A DNA stretch of 21,238 nucleotides. It comes from Discostella pseudostelligera (lineage: Eukaryota; Bacillariophyta; Thalassiosirophyceae; Thalassiosirales; Thalassiosiraceae). Shown one piece after another: positions 8,082-17,269 of this stretch. The stretch spans positions 1 to 21,238 of the forward strand of contig JALLBK010000929.1 in the NCBI GenBank assembly GCA_036940085.1. Reading direction: 5' to 3'. The position numbers were made by a program, and so were the translations under genes. Below the pieces are notes generated by a model. It made no database searches. It was not told the origin of the DNA and saw only the letters and a program-made list of their open reading frames with translations. Position 1 is the stretch's first letter. Every line of letters begins with the position of its first letter.

Positions 8082-8324
8082 TCAAGGAACATGATGAAAC
8101 ATGGCCTTGGTGACACCAATCCTCTTTTCAACAAAGATGCACATCCTTGGAAAGGAACAAATCCCAAGAAAGTGCATCAGCAGTGCATCTACTCCTTCAG
8201 CCTCCACATTGAAACTGCCTTGCATTTTTCTAAGCAATGAATCACCCAAACAACAAGAATCATGCCTACTGTCGACATTCAACACAGGATATAAGGTAGA
8301 TTCAGGTGAGATAAAATAATTCAT
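8082..8324 (-). pseudogene. Possible further upstream piece of the same minus-strand relic
   Basis: An 80-codon minus-strand frame includes LRKMQGSFNVEAEGVDALLM and VEKRIGVTKAMFHHVP. It lies just upstream of the broken gene at 7146-7990 and has coding-like composition, but there is no known motif and the plus strand is also open here. It may be an earlier exon or an unrelated fragment. A chance frame cannot be excluded. Confidence 0.2.
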
Positions 8325-8875
8325 TATTTGAAAATTATTAATGAGAGTATGCTAGTGTAGTAAATTCGATCCGCAATTGCATCATTGTTTCTATGATTTG
8401 AAACTGACGACAGCAGATGGTACTGGTTGCCACTCAACCTTCAAATTCCCAGTCCTCATCGCTACTATTATCATCTCCATTTTGACAGTGGATGGGATGC
8501 TGATGCCCTTTCAGCAATGTGCAGCAATAAAACACTCGCCAACACCGTGCAACTGTCTTTACTGGTCCTCCTCCTCCTATTTGCTGGCCAGGCCCCCCTT
8601 TGCTTGCAGGGCGGGTCCCTAGGTCATCATCTCCCGCCAAATCTTAGCCACGTGGAAGTGTCGAGTCATTATTTAGCATCTCGCGCCAAATCTTCTGCCA
8701 GGTGGAAGAAGAATGCGGTCTTCCATCTGCCACGTGGAAGAATTATTCATCCCCAATCCATCCAGCCAAATGCAATCCGCACTCCACCTCCACCCTCCTA
8801 GGTAGTCTACCTCCAACCCGATATCCTCCCCGATATCGATATCATAATATCATCTAAAGGAGTAGCAATTGTTTC
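8325..8875. other. Transition stretch: end of repeat-rich DNA and upstream region of the 368-residue gene
   Basis: The left half has no supported feature. Open frames at 8427-8801 (plus) and 8434-8640 (minus) overlap each other and lack family signs. The right half holds the duplicated promoter module described at 8629-8741. No clear TATA box was identified close to 8876. Confidence 0.4.
8629..8741 (+). promoter_or_regulatory. Duplicated promoter module: E2F-like motif plus CACGTG-type box
   Basis: A unit of about 32 bp occurs twice, 50 bp apart: ATCTCCCGCCAAATCTTAG then CCACGTGGAAG (8629-8660), and the same with CGCGCCAAA and CCAGGTGGAAG (8679-8710). A shortened third copy, ATCTGCCACGTGGAAGA, lies at 8725-8741. 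Reverse-complemented, the first motifs read TTTGGCGGGA and TTTGGCGCG, matching the E2F/DP consensus TTTSSCGC or close to it. CACGTG at 8649-8654 and 8731-8736, and CAGGTG at 8699-8704, match bHLH or bZIP boxes. The module lies 135-250 bp upstream of the ATG at 8876. Its regulatory role is inferred. Confidence 0.55.
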
Positions 8876-9982
8876 ATGATCATGATGCTCTTTATCTTTA
8901 TCTCGACGGCCGCTGGCGGCATGGTCGCGATGATCGCCAGTATATTCTCGATGCATTTGGTTCACTCTCTTCCGATTGAATACTCAATTTCATCAATGCT
9001 ATCGAGATTGACAGTGAGAGTGGATGCTTCCTCGTCGTCGTCGTCGTTGCCTCCGAGGCTGGCATTCGCATTCATTTTACCAACACCACCCTTGCCGTCT
9101 TGTGGATCATCATCATCATTATTGCCACCATATATGCTCGACAACCACGCTGATTCAGAATCCGTCACTCCATTTGCCCTGACATGCACCAATCATCATC
9201 TTCGTCATCATCGTCGTTACTATCGCACCTGCACAAAGTTACATGCATCTCATTCCATCGATCATCACGAGCATAATAATATGAATATAATACCAACAGA
9301 CGTCATCGAACGACTAGAATTAAGCAAACAATTCGAACGATGGAGATTCATGCAAAAACTATTAGAGGGGGAAATATCCTCATCGGATATCGAGGATATA
9401 TTGCTACTAGTACTCCATGCCTACTTGCAGCATGGACCTACTGCATCCAGTTCCAATAACAAAAATGAGAATGGTGGGAATGCCTCACCGGTATTAACAC
9501 CAGATCAACGGTGTGCAGTACAAGATGTTATTGATACTATGGTATCGATATCGGATGGGATTGGAGATAGTCGAATACTGCACATGCTCGTATTGCCTCC
9601 TGCCGACTGGGACAATGTTAACATTGATGGTGGGGGTGTGTCATCGAAAGAAGATAACATGGTAGAAGTGGACGGCAATGCATTATCAATATTGAACAAG
9701 ATTGAACTTGTGTTACCAGACCCAAGCGAGGACGAAGACTCACATAAAAGTGCATGGGATGTGATAATTGATTTGCATGGTCGAGAATCGGTGCGGGTCG
9801 AAGAGGAGGCATTGCAGAGGGGAAATTTGGTCGAGAGTACCAGTAGTGGTAGTAGTATTAGCGTGAAATATCGTGCGCAGAGCTTGCAATGGAGGACGCT
9901 TTGCACTGTAGGGCGTGTGTTGATCCATTTTGATTTCTTGACAAAGGGAGTGTTGAAGGAAGGTACATTCTCAGTAGATTAG
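8876..9982 (+). CDS. Hypothetical protein, 368 residues, possible N-terminal signal sequence
   Basis: I do not recognise this protein. It begins with a hydrophobic segment (residues 3-30, MMLFIFISTAAGGMVAMIAS), which could be an ER-type signal peptide. A Ser-rich, Pro-rich stretch (51-90) and an Arg/His-rich stretch (107-133) follow and could act as a plastid transit region. The folded part seems to start near residue 135: helices at 141-165 (DVIERLELSKQFERWRFMQK) and 170-186, an Asn/Gly linker (190-204), then a C-terminal domain. This includes LPDPSEDEDSHKSAWDVIID (280-299), LHGRESVRV and CTVGRVLIHFDFLTKGVL (343-360). The acidic LPDPSEDED motif and the C-terminal helix look like the conserved core. 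Alternative starts are the internal Met at 136 or the cluster at 1-4. It converges on the copper ATPase with 60 bp between stop codons. No intron is evident. Confidence 0.75.
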   Translation: MIMMLFIFISTAAGGMVAMIASIFSMHLVHSLPIEYSISSMLSRLTVRVDASSSSSSLPPRLAFAFILPTPPLPSCGSSSSLLPPYMLDNHADSESVTPFALTCTNHHLRHHRRYYRTCTKLHASHSIDHHEHNNMNIIPTDVIERLELSKQFERWRFMQKLLEGEISSSDIEDILLLVLHAYLQHGPTASSSNNKNENGGNASPVLTPDQRCAVQDVIDTMVSISDGIGDSRILHMLVLPPADWDNVNIDGGGVSSKEDNMVEVDGNALSILNKIELVLPDPSEDEDSHKSAWDVIIDLHGRESVRVEEEALQRGNLVESTSSGSSISVKYRAQSLQWRTLCTVGRVLIHFDFLTKGVLKEGTFSVD

Positions 9983-10042
9983 CATCTAGCGTCATTACTT
10001 TCACACCCCACGATTTTAGCACCATTACTTCAACATAGCCTA

Positions 10043-13000
10043 CTACACAATGATTCGATCAGCAAGTTCGAGTTCATCATTTTCAAGCGGATAACCATAC
10101 AATCTCTTGTGATTCCTCCCAAAAATGTGACACAATGGATTATCAAACAAGCAGCCAACGAAGCAGGTATGACAACTGGCACATCCTCGTTCGTCTAACC
10201 GCCCATCGTCGTTGATAACCGGTTTGACATATGTGCGTAGGAGCAAGGAGCTGGCAACGACGCTAACCGATGAAAACGCCATCATGAGCCCTGCGAATGC
10301 CGGTGGTAGAGTCCATTCGGTGAAAGGATAGAGCAATCCAGCCGCAAAGGGTAGTGCGAATAGATTGTACGCCATAGCCCAGAAAAAGTTGAGCCTGATT
10401 CGATCAAACACAACTCGACTGAGGTGGAGTGAAACCACGACATCATGAAGCTGAGATCGGACCAAAACAATATCCGCGGCCTCTACCGCAACTTCTGTCC
10501 CCGCCCCAATGGCAATACCCACGTCGCTTCGTGCCAATGCAACCGCATCATTTATTCCATCACCCACTACGGCCACACGGTTATCGAGCTGTTGTCGACG
10601 GCCATTCCGTTTTCTACATTTCTGCAAGCGCCGTATCAAGTCCGCCTTCCCTTCTGGACTGACATTAGAACAGACATTGTCTTCATCGATGCCAATTTGT
10701 CGAGCAACGGATTGAGCAGTAAGCTCGTGATCACCCGTGCACATCCATACGTCTACACCCATACATTTCAACGCTGCTACTGTGGACTCGGCTTCACTCT
10801 TGACTGGGTCCAGTATTCCGATTACTCCGAGAACAACGAAGTCATCACCGTCGGCGTAGTTATTTCTCACACTCACATAAACGCCGATTTGACCCTGCGC
10901 CCGAATCGATTGAACGTCTTCATCAGAGGTATTGTAATCGCAATCACTCGCTTTCAGAATGAGACCATCAGAACCTTCGATGCCAAATGCCCATGATCGA
11001 TTCCCCACTCGAACGGTGCAAGCAATGTTATCTTGGCTGGCATTATTGATCGTGCACTCAACTCCACGACCAGGGACGACTTGAAAATTGGATACTGACA
11101 GTTGGCTAGGGAACACATCAATGTCTTTACTCTTTCCGACATTTCCTTTGGAGACAGGATTCAAGATATCACCCCAAATCTCTTTCCCAGAATTAACAAT
11201 AGCACGTCCCAATGGATGCTCGCTCCGAAGCTCGGCACAACAAGCAAACCAAAGAGCAATGTCGCACTGTCTTACAGCTGATGGTAGGCATTGAAATAAT
11301 TTCTTCCACGCCCATGATTCCTCCTGAGTTGTATAATCCTTCAAGAGTTTGGATGCGTACTCAATTCTACTTCCGACTACCGCTCGTCCTGTTGTAAGCG
11401 TCCCAGTCTTGTCGACTAGATTGTGTAGAGGAGGCCAAGAGTGAGAATGATAAGGGCAGAGGGTAAAGAAATCATTAAAGACAATAACTTACAAACAACA
11501 GTGTTCACATGATGTGCCATTTCTAACACGGCACCTCCTTTAATCAACAAACCATTCGTCGCTCCAACACCTGTTCCAACCTATCAATGGGCATGTCGGT
11601 GTTAGATAACTAATTTTGTAGCCTGCACTGTCAATGAAGTTTACTCACCATTACTGCAGTTGGAGTTGCGAGACCCAATGCGCACGGACATGCAACCACA
11701 ATCACGCTGATTGCCGATTTGAGCGCTGCCACATATCTTTCTTCGAGAGTTCCCGAAGACTCGTTCAACAGCAAGATCCAGCAGGCAAAGGTAACCATGG
11801 CAAGCATAATCACGCATGGTGCAAAGATTGACGCAATGCGATCTGCATGCAAGGAGTGTCAAGAACAAATTATTAGCTCACCATGAACAATGATCCGAAT
11901 GCAATTTTGCACAAGGACACTCACCTGCTTGAGCTTGGATCGGTGCACGATTTCCCTGAGCTTCGTCCACAAGTCTAACAATTCGAGATAACGCCGTTGC
12001 CTCACCAGTGGCCGTCACCCGAACAAGGATGACTGACAATTGATTGACACTCGCGCCATAAACCAAATCTCCAGGCCGTTTCGCGATAGGGAACGGCTCC
12101 CCAGAAAATGCGGACTCGTCAATGTAAGCATAACCACCACCTTTCGACTCGTTCGAAATCGAGATGTTGTCATCGCCACGTCCAGACATGATTTTACCAC
12201 ACCCTTCTCTGGCTACTAATAGACAGTCGGTAGGAATCCTTCCGCCTGGTAAAACGAGGAGGTAATCTCCAACTCTTATTTCAGAAATATCACTCTCCTC
12301 GGTGGGGATGGAATTCAAATCGATCTTCGAAAGTACCACCGGAAGATTATGGCGTATCTCCCCACCTTCTTTCAACTTTAGTACAGCATCTAGCTTGCAA
12401 TTCAATTCGTCCATCACCTCCTGAGATAGGATGGCACGTGTCGCCGAAACCGGCTGCAATTCCATCAGCGTCTGTAACGCACCCGCGGTCTTTCCTCTGG
12501 CATACGCCTCTAGGTATTTTCCCAGTGTAACAAATGTGATCAACCACGCTCCAGTTTCGAACGTCGGTGTGAGCTTCATAACAGGATCCACATCGTTATC
12601 ATTATTGTGATTCATTTCGGCAATTCTCTGGTAGACAAATACAAAAGTGGAGTACAAGTACGCAGCCGAGGTGCCCAACGCCACTAAAAAATCCATTCCG
12701 AGAGTACACCCATGAATAAGCCCACGATAGGCACTCATGTAATATCGTCGACCGACTCCGAATTGCACGGGAGTTGCCAATAAGAACATCATAAAATCTT
12801 TTATGGCCGGTGACATCCATGAGTCATCGTCGGTAGGAATGTTCATATTATCTGTCATAGACATGGACGCAAAGTGTATTACAGCCAAGGGTACGGTAAA
12901 TGTTAATGATGTCAGCAACGCAAATTTCCACTGATGCAGTTCCTCGCGTCGGGTCCGTTCCATCCGCGCGGCTCCGTCCAACAGGGATGAAGAGGTTCCA

Positions 13001-14148
13001 CCCCATTCTTCAGCAGCACCACCAGCTGAGGACGAAGCGGTTGGATTAATTGACGATGGCGATACTTGTATATTTAAGATTTCGCAAGTGTATCCCCCCT
13101 TGGTTAATGTTGCGGCACATTCCTCGGCTAGACTTCGATAAACTTTCATCAAAACCAATTCGTCATCGTATGTGGAAGCGGACGAGGAGATGTCCGAAAA
13201 TGTAACACGTGCAGTATTTGTAGGAAGGCTCACTGCTGCACGTAGGACGCGTGGCCGAAAATTCTCCCCATTATCATTTTCACCATTATCACCTCCCACA
13301 GTAGCAGATCTAGCAGCAGCAGGAGCGGCACCAACCGAGAGAAAATGTCGTTCGACACTACCAGCACATACTGCACAACTCATCCCACCCACGTGAAACG
13401 TAGCAATGCCCCCCACTCCATTTCCCCCTCCCAATATTCCATTGTTCATCTTCTCCTCTTGTTCTATCATAAATGAGGAATCGTCATTCTCCTTGTTCGT
13501 ATTATCTTTCTGAAGTTTGTCTCGTGCGGAACATTCCCGGTGGGCAATCACATCCCTTTCCGTAGAAAGAAATTGAGCATCAAAGCCAATATCTTCCAAT
13601 TCAGAAATGGCAAGATCGGCCACGAGCTTGATTATTGTGTTGCGTATTTCATTGTCATGATTGTTTGGATTGCCATTATCTTCACCCCCCTCAACTTCTT
13701 CCTCTTCATCGTCATCATCAATGCTGAAATCGGAAATTTTTGTAGGCGTCAACTCATCATCATCGTCCCCCCCATCATGCTGATCTGTAATATAATCGCT
13801 ACCCCCCTCCTGCCACTGAATGACCAAGCTCGCATAAGATGTGGGATAGTCTGCCATAGCCTCTTGTACCCCCACGACAATATCTGTATTCTCCCCCTTA
13901 TTATTACTATGACTACTGCTGTTGCTATTAGTATTGCTGTTGCTGCTCCTATAGTGATCCCTCAAATATCGTGCCACACTCGTTAAATCCAACTGCAGTA
14001 ATGCCTTCTGGACAGTAGATCCACAATTCTTTTGACACATCATGCCGGTTACTCCCAAGTTAATTTGTATTTGGTGAGAAGGATCTTGTGGTCGTGGTCG
14101 TCGCCGCCGCGGAGGCTGCGATTGCGGAACCGATTGTTTGGATCTCAT
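10043..14148 (-). CDS. Copper-transporting P1B-1-type ATPase, four exons
   Basis: Pumps Cu(I) out of the cytosol across an internal or plasma membrane using ATP. Exons on the minus strand are 14148-11925, 11842-11649, 11580-11493 and 11415-10043. The introns of 82, 68 and 77 bp are all GT-AG, and the spliced length is an exact multiple of three (1,292 residues). The N-terminus has two heavy-metal domains: GMMCQKNC at 35-42, with an acidic and Ser/Asn-rich insert (about 66-165) before its end near 194, and GMSCAVC at 255-261. Eight membrane segments are expected from about 408 on. Key motifs are SGEP (682-685), CPC (793-795), DKTGTLT with the phosphorylated Asp837, HP (902-903), TGD (1062-1064) and GDGIND (1120-1125). 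YN (1185-1186) and MxxSS (1214-1218) match the P1B-1 copper site. The C-tail has a Cys cluster (1247, 1250, 1253, 1257). There is no signal peptide, so the location is open. It is divergent from the FKBP gene across a 505-bp region. Confidence 0.95.
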
Positions 14149-14653
14149 GATGCTATTGAATGATGCTGTTGTTGTTGATGACTTTGAGGATATTAGTAGC
14201 TCTTCAGAGCATGCGATTAGCTATTAGGCGTGCCGCTGCCGCTGGAATTAATGAGTAGTAGTAGTAGTACGGTATCAATCGGCCATGGCCATGGTCACCG
14301 TCACCGTGCCTTATTGAAACCTATTTAAAAAGACTCCATTCTTCGTTGTTAAATACTCTAACTTCCATCTGCTTACTTCAACCTTCAATGACTGTGTCGC
14401 TGTTCGTGACCGAGGATCGTGTCTGTGAATTGAATATTTCAAATCCAAATTCAAATAGATACTCCTACGAGAAAGCCGATAAACTCAAGCTCCCGCCAAA
14501 ACAATTTCCCGCCATCCTGCCATAACGACGATGACGATGCCAATCCATGCCGACGCCGACGCACATCATTATGTCACCGTCACTGTCACCATCACCGTCA
14601 ATAAATACTACTCGAACCTCATTGAATACGAATCGTAAGCATCAAGCATCACC
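14149..14653. promoter_or_regulatory. Shared divergent promoter region between the copper ATPase and the plastid FKBP-like gene
   Basis: 505 bp separate the two start codons. It holds a GTA repeat (about 14251-14268), a palindromic GGCCATGGCC at 14281-14290, GTCACC-type repeats at 14294-14308 and 14573-14600, and two E2F-like motifs at 14491-14513. I see no gene in it. The single GTAC (inside AGTAGTACGG) is not enough to propose a copper-response element. Confidence 0.55.
14491..14513. promoter_or_regulatory. Pair of GGCGGGAA-type (E2F-like) motifs
   Basis: TCCCGCCAAA (14491-14500) and TTTCCCGCC (14505-14513) lie 4 bp apart, about 150 bp from the FKBP-like ATG and 340 bp from the copper ATPase ATG. 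Both match the E2F/DP-type consensus TTTSSCGC or its near form. Function is inferred. Confidence 0.45.
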
Positions 14654-15868
14654 ATGATCACGATCTATTCGGCAATAGTCGGTGCCTTAGTCACGCGAGG
14701 TGGAGTTGCCCATGGCTTTTCCACACCCGTCGTTGGCGGGGGCGTCATCCTCGGCCGATCATCGCTGTCCATCAAACCTCAAGTCACTCACGTCTGTATC
14801 AGTGGCCGAAACGAATCTCTGCAACCACCATTGACACGACAACAGCGAGAGAGTCTTCTCCTTGGACAAATAAACGACGATGATTGTGATATCAGCACTC
14901 TCAATGATGATACTTTCCATTATCATGGCGAGAGAAGACAACACCCATTCGATTCCCTCCCCACCAAAACCAGCACCACCAATAGCAACAACAGCATCCT
15001 TAGCAGTCGGCATCATTTCCTATCCAATGTTGCATCCACCTTCCTACTACCAACACTACTTGCAACCACTACATTTCCCAATCCATCCTATGCACTAGTA
15101 AAGGGAAATGCACCCCCACCCAAAATGAAACCATCTTCCTCGTCGGGTAGTGGCAGTAGCAGTGGCAATACCAACGAAGGTGCACCCAAGTGTCGCAATG
15201 TCGAGGAATGTCAAGAAATGGCCGAACGTGCCGAAACGCAATTGATGCAACGTGAGGCCGAGAAGGCGGCATCGGGTCCCAAACCGCAGATTGTCAATGG
15301 TCGGACTAGATATTTGGATATTGTCGACGATGATGGTGCAGCTGCTAGTGGAAATGGAAATGCGGACACTACCACCACCAAAGTTGCCAAAGTGGGAGAC
15401 ACAGTAACCATATACTACAAGGTCCTCAAGTTAGGTAAACGCTCTTATGATGGCCTCAGCGGAGAGGGCACAGTCGTCTTCTCTCGTGGATATGCTCTCG
15501 AAGATGATGAAAAGATAGTGGGTGACAAATCATTCACATTCACCTTGGGAGATACACAAGTCATTCAAGCATTGAATGATGCCATTCCCGGCATGGCCGT
15601 AGGCTCGACACGTCGAATTAGTGTAACGCCACAAAGTGGATGGGAGAAGAATACACCGTCATGCGATGGTGGACCGGGTGGGAAGGGCACAGGGGGGGAA
15701 TTACGTACAGATTATGTTGTGGTGCCCACGGCAACAATGGTAGAGCAGGAGGCGTGCTTTGATAAGAACAAATTGCCGTTCCCGAGTACATATGCACAGG
15801 AGCGACGGATGGCACAACGATTTGATCAGAGTTTGATTGTGGAGGTGAAGTTGGTAAATGTGGCTTAG
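14654..15868 (+). CDS. FKBP-like protein with bipartite plastid/thylakoid-lumen targeting
   Basis: A 404-residue protein with an FKBP-type fold at about 248-402. Residues 1-20 form a signal peptide (MITIYSAIVGALV), followed by AHGFSTP, matching the diatom plastid import context with Phe after the cleavage site. A second hydrophobic segment (122-145, FLSNVASTFLLPTLLAT) ends in SYA, as expected for transfer into the thylakoid lumen. Unlike Tat substrates it shows no twin Arg directly before it. The mature part starts LVKGNAPPPKMKP, then a Ser/Gly linker and CRNVEECQEMAERAETQLMQ (180-199). The FKBP domain begins VGDTVTIYYKVLKLGKRSYDG and includes FTFTLGDTQVIQALNDAIPG (294-313). Compared with FKBP12 the Val-Ile pair is kept, but the active-site Trp position is Ala and the Phe-Asp pair is not clear, so prolyl isomerase activity is doubtful. 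A lumen chaperone or photosystem-assembly role is possible but inferred. The start ATG is the first in frame. Confidence 0.9.
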   Translation: MITIYSAIVGALVTRGGVAHGFSTPVVGGGVILGRSSLSIKPQVTHVCISGRNESLQPPLTRQQRESLLLGQINDDDCDISTLNDDTFHYHGERRQHPFDSLPTKTSTTNSNNSILSSRHHFLSNVASTFLLPTLLATTTFPNPSYALVKGNAPPPKMKPSSSSGSGSSSGNTNEGAPKCRNVEECQEMAERAETQLMQREAEKAASGPKPQIVNGRTRYLDIVDDDGAAASGNGNADTTTTKVAKVGDTVTIYYKVLKLGKRSYDGLSGEGTVVFSRGYALEDDEKIVGDKSFTFTLGDTQVIQALNDAIPGMAVGSTRRISVTPQSGWEKNTPSCDGGPGGKGTGGELRTDYVVVPTATMVEQEACFDKNKLPFPSTYAQERRMAQRFDQSLIVEVKLVNVA

Positions 15869-16026
15869 TGAGATTATGTGGTTGTGAGAAGTGATGGTGG
15901 TGACTGGTCAATAGGGGAAAAATGGGGGGTGAAAGTGGGTCAAAATTACTATCACACACCATGATGGTTCAGCGGGAGAGGATGTTAAAGCGTGTATGTA
16001 ACAATGTCGTCTTCTGGACCACCAAT

Positions 16027-17094
16027 CTATGCCTGCATAGACATTGCCTGCTTCTGCAACGCCTCCATATCAATCCCTGCACTCTGCAGCAACTTCATAA
16101 TCGCCGATCCAACATACTGCGTAATTAACGGATCTCCCTGATGTTCGGCCATGGCACTTTGCATCCGTACATATCCCTCCTCGCCATCACCAAAGCCACA
16201 CTCTTGTACCAACGTTACTCCATTAGTGTCTTTCGACAAGTACACATCCGACACCATCACCTCTTGGACTACCGCATGCTTTCGTGCCATTTCCATCGCT
16301 TGTGTCTCGGGACTATTGCTGACTGATGATATACCGGCGCATCGTTTTGCCACCTTCTCCAATAGTTCAGGGTTATGCATCCGCAATGATACCTTGTGCA
16401 TAATGTTGCGGGCATCGACAACACTCACTTCACCATTCGTTAATTGGTCAGATAATAAATTAGGGATATCGAATGCTCCTGCCAATACCATACGATAGGT
16501 ATCTCGACCAGACACACGAAGCTTGTCTTGTATTTCGGGAGAGGAGAGAGATATAGCCTGCGATAAATGTTGTGTATACAATGCAATTCCACGTTCATCG
16601 GGTGCGTATCCCAACAGTGCAATCACATGACACTGTGTTTCAAGGTAGACGGCTACCATTTTTTGCCATCGGTCGACAAGTGGTGTATTGTGTTGTTTCT
16701 TTTCCAAGGCAATGGCTTGTAATTTTTGTTTCCCGAGACCATGCTCAATAAAGAGTTTCATGGCATTTTGTGCCGAGAGGCATGCCTCGGGTGTGAGTGA
16801 GGTGGGTGAGGTGGGAGTAAAGGTATTGTTGTTAGCTGCTGTTGCTGCTGCGCTGAGAGGAGGTGGCGGGGTTGGGATGGTCGAGAATTGACGACGGTCA
16901 CCACCAGTGTTGGTGCAGTGGGCGGCAGCCTTCCAGCAGCGGGAAGTGTTTTGTGAGACATCGCGTGGCGCAAATAATTCGAAGTTGGAGGACTCAACAC
17001 CCAATAGGAAGCGAGCACATCCTCCTCGAGATAGGGAGGACGAGAGGCAGCGCTTAACGACCGCAGAAGAGAGAGTGAAGGCGGACATGGCCAT
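16027..17094 (-). CDS. Hypothetical protein with mitochondrial-type presequence, 355 residues
   Basis: I do not recognise the family. I chose the ATG at 17094 (MAMSAFTLSSAVVKRCLSSS) rather than the upstream in-frame ATG at 17229. The 45 codons in between are Asn/Gln/Ser-rich without any domain. The later start gives an Arg/Ser-rich, acid-poor leader ending near GGDRRQFSTI (residues 65-74), a typical mitochondrial processing context. After a Pro/Ala/Thr linker, the body from about residue 100 is mainly helical: LSAQNAMKLFIEHGLGKQKL, CHVIALLGYAPDERGIALY, DKLRVSGRDTYRMVLAGAFD, IMHKVSLRMHNPELLEKVAK, and a C-terminal helix ending MEALQKQAMSMQA. No catalytic motif or membrane segment is evident. 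Convergent with the FKBP-like gene (158 bp between stops). No introns seen. Paired E2F-like motifs lie about 150 bp upstream. Confidence 0.8.
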   Translation of the reverse strand: MAMSAFTLSSAVVKRCLSSSLSRGGCARFLLGVESSNFELFAPRDVSQNTSRCWKAAAHCTNTGGDRRQFSTIPTPPPPLSAAATAANNNTFTPTSPTSLTPEACLSAQNAMKLFIEHGLGKQKLQAIALEKKQHNTPLVDRWQKMVAVYLETQCHVIALLGYAPDERGIALYTQHLSQAISLSSPEIQDKLRVSGRDTYRMVLAGAFDIPNLLSDQLTNGEVSVVDARNIMHKVSLRMHNPELLEKVAKRCAGISSVSNSPETQAMEMARKHAVVQEVMVSDVYLSKDTNGVTLVQECGFGDGEEGYVRMQSAMAEHQGDPLITQYVGSAIMKLLQSAGIDMEALQKQAMSMQA

Positions 17095-17199
17095 GGTCGA
17101 GTGTTGGTGGCTGGTGTTGGTGTTGGGTGAGATTTGAGAATTTTGGTTATAGTTCCCACTAAAAATAAAGGCAACTTTTTGGTTTTGGGTGGCTTGTGG

Positions 17200-17269
17200 C
17201 AATCTTTTCCCGTTATATCTTTTCTTCACTGCATCGTATCTTTTCCCGCCATATCGTTTCCCGCCAAGA
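17200..17269. promoter_or_regulatory. Three TTTCCCG-type motifs upstream of the mitochondrial-type protein
   Basis: The phrase ATCTTTTCCCG followed by an A/T-rich ATAT occurs near 17202-17217 (ending GTT) and again at 17239-17254 (ending GCC). A third, ATCGTTTCCCGCCA, is at 17253-17266. The last two contain TTTCCCGCC, matching the E2F-type consensus. They lie 106-175 bp upstream of the ATG at 17094. A divergent plus-strand transcript could also use them, but no convincing plus-strand gene follows. Confidence 0.45.

Noticed and set aside
8427..8801. Plus-strand 124-codon frame and overlapping minus-strand frame before the 368-residue gene
   Set aside because: Low-complexity, overlaps the promoter module, no start context or family sign.
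13540..13986. Plus-strand 148-codon frame with hydrophobic stretches
   Set aside because: Lies entirely within exon 1 of the copper ATPase on the other strand, over the acidic insert, whose complement reads as hydrophobic codons.
14267..14270. GTAC as a copper-response element core before the copper ATPase
   Set aside because: A single 4-base match is expected by chance in 505 bp, and no extended or repeated copy was seen.
17095..17229. In-frame upstream ATG at 17229 as start of the mitochondrial-type protein
   Set aside because: The extra 45 residues are Asn/Gln/Ser-rich, reach towards the E2F-like motifs, and would bury a good presequence. The ATG at 17094 is preferred.
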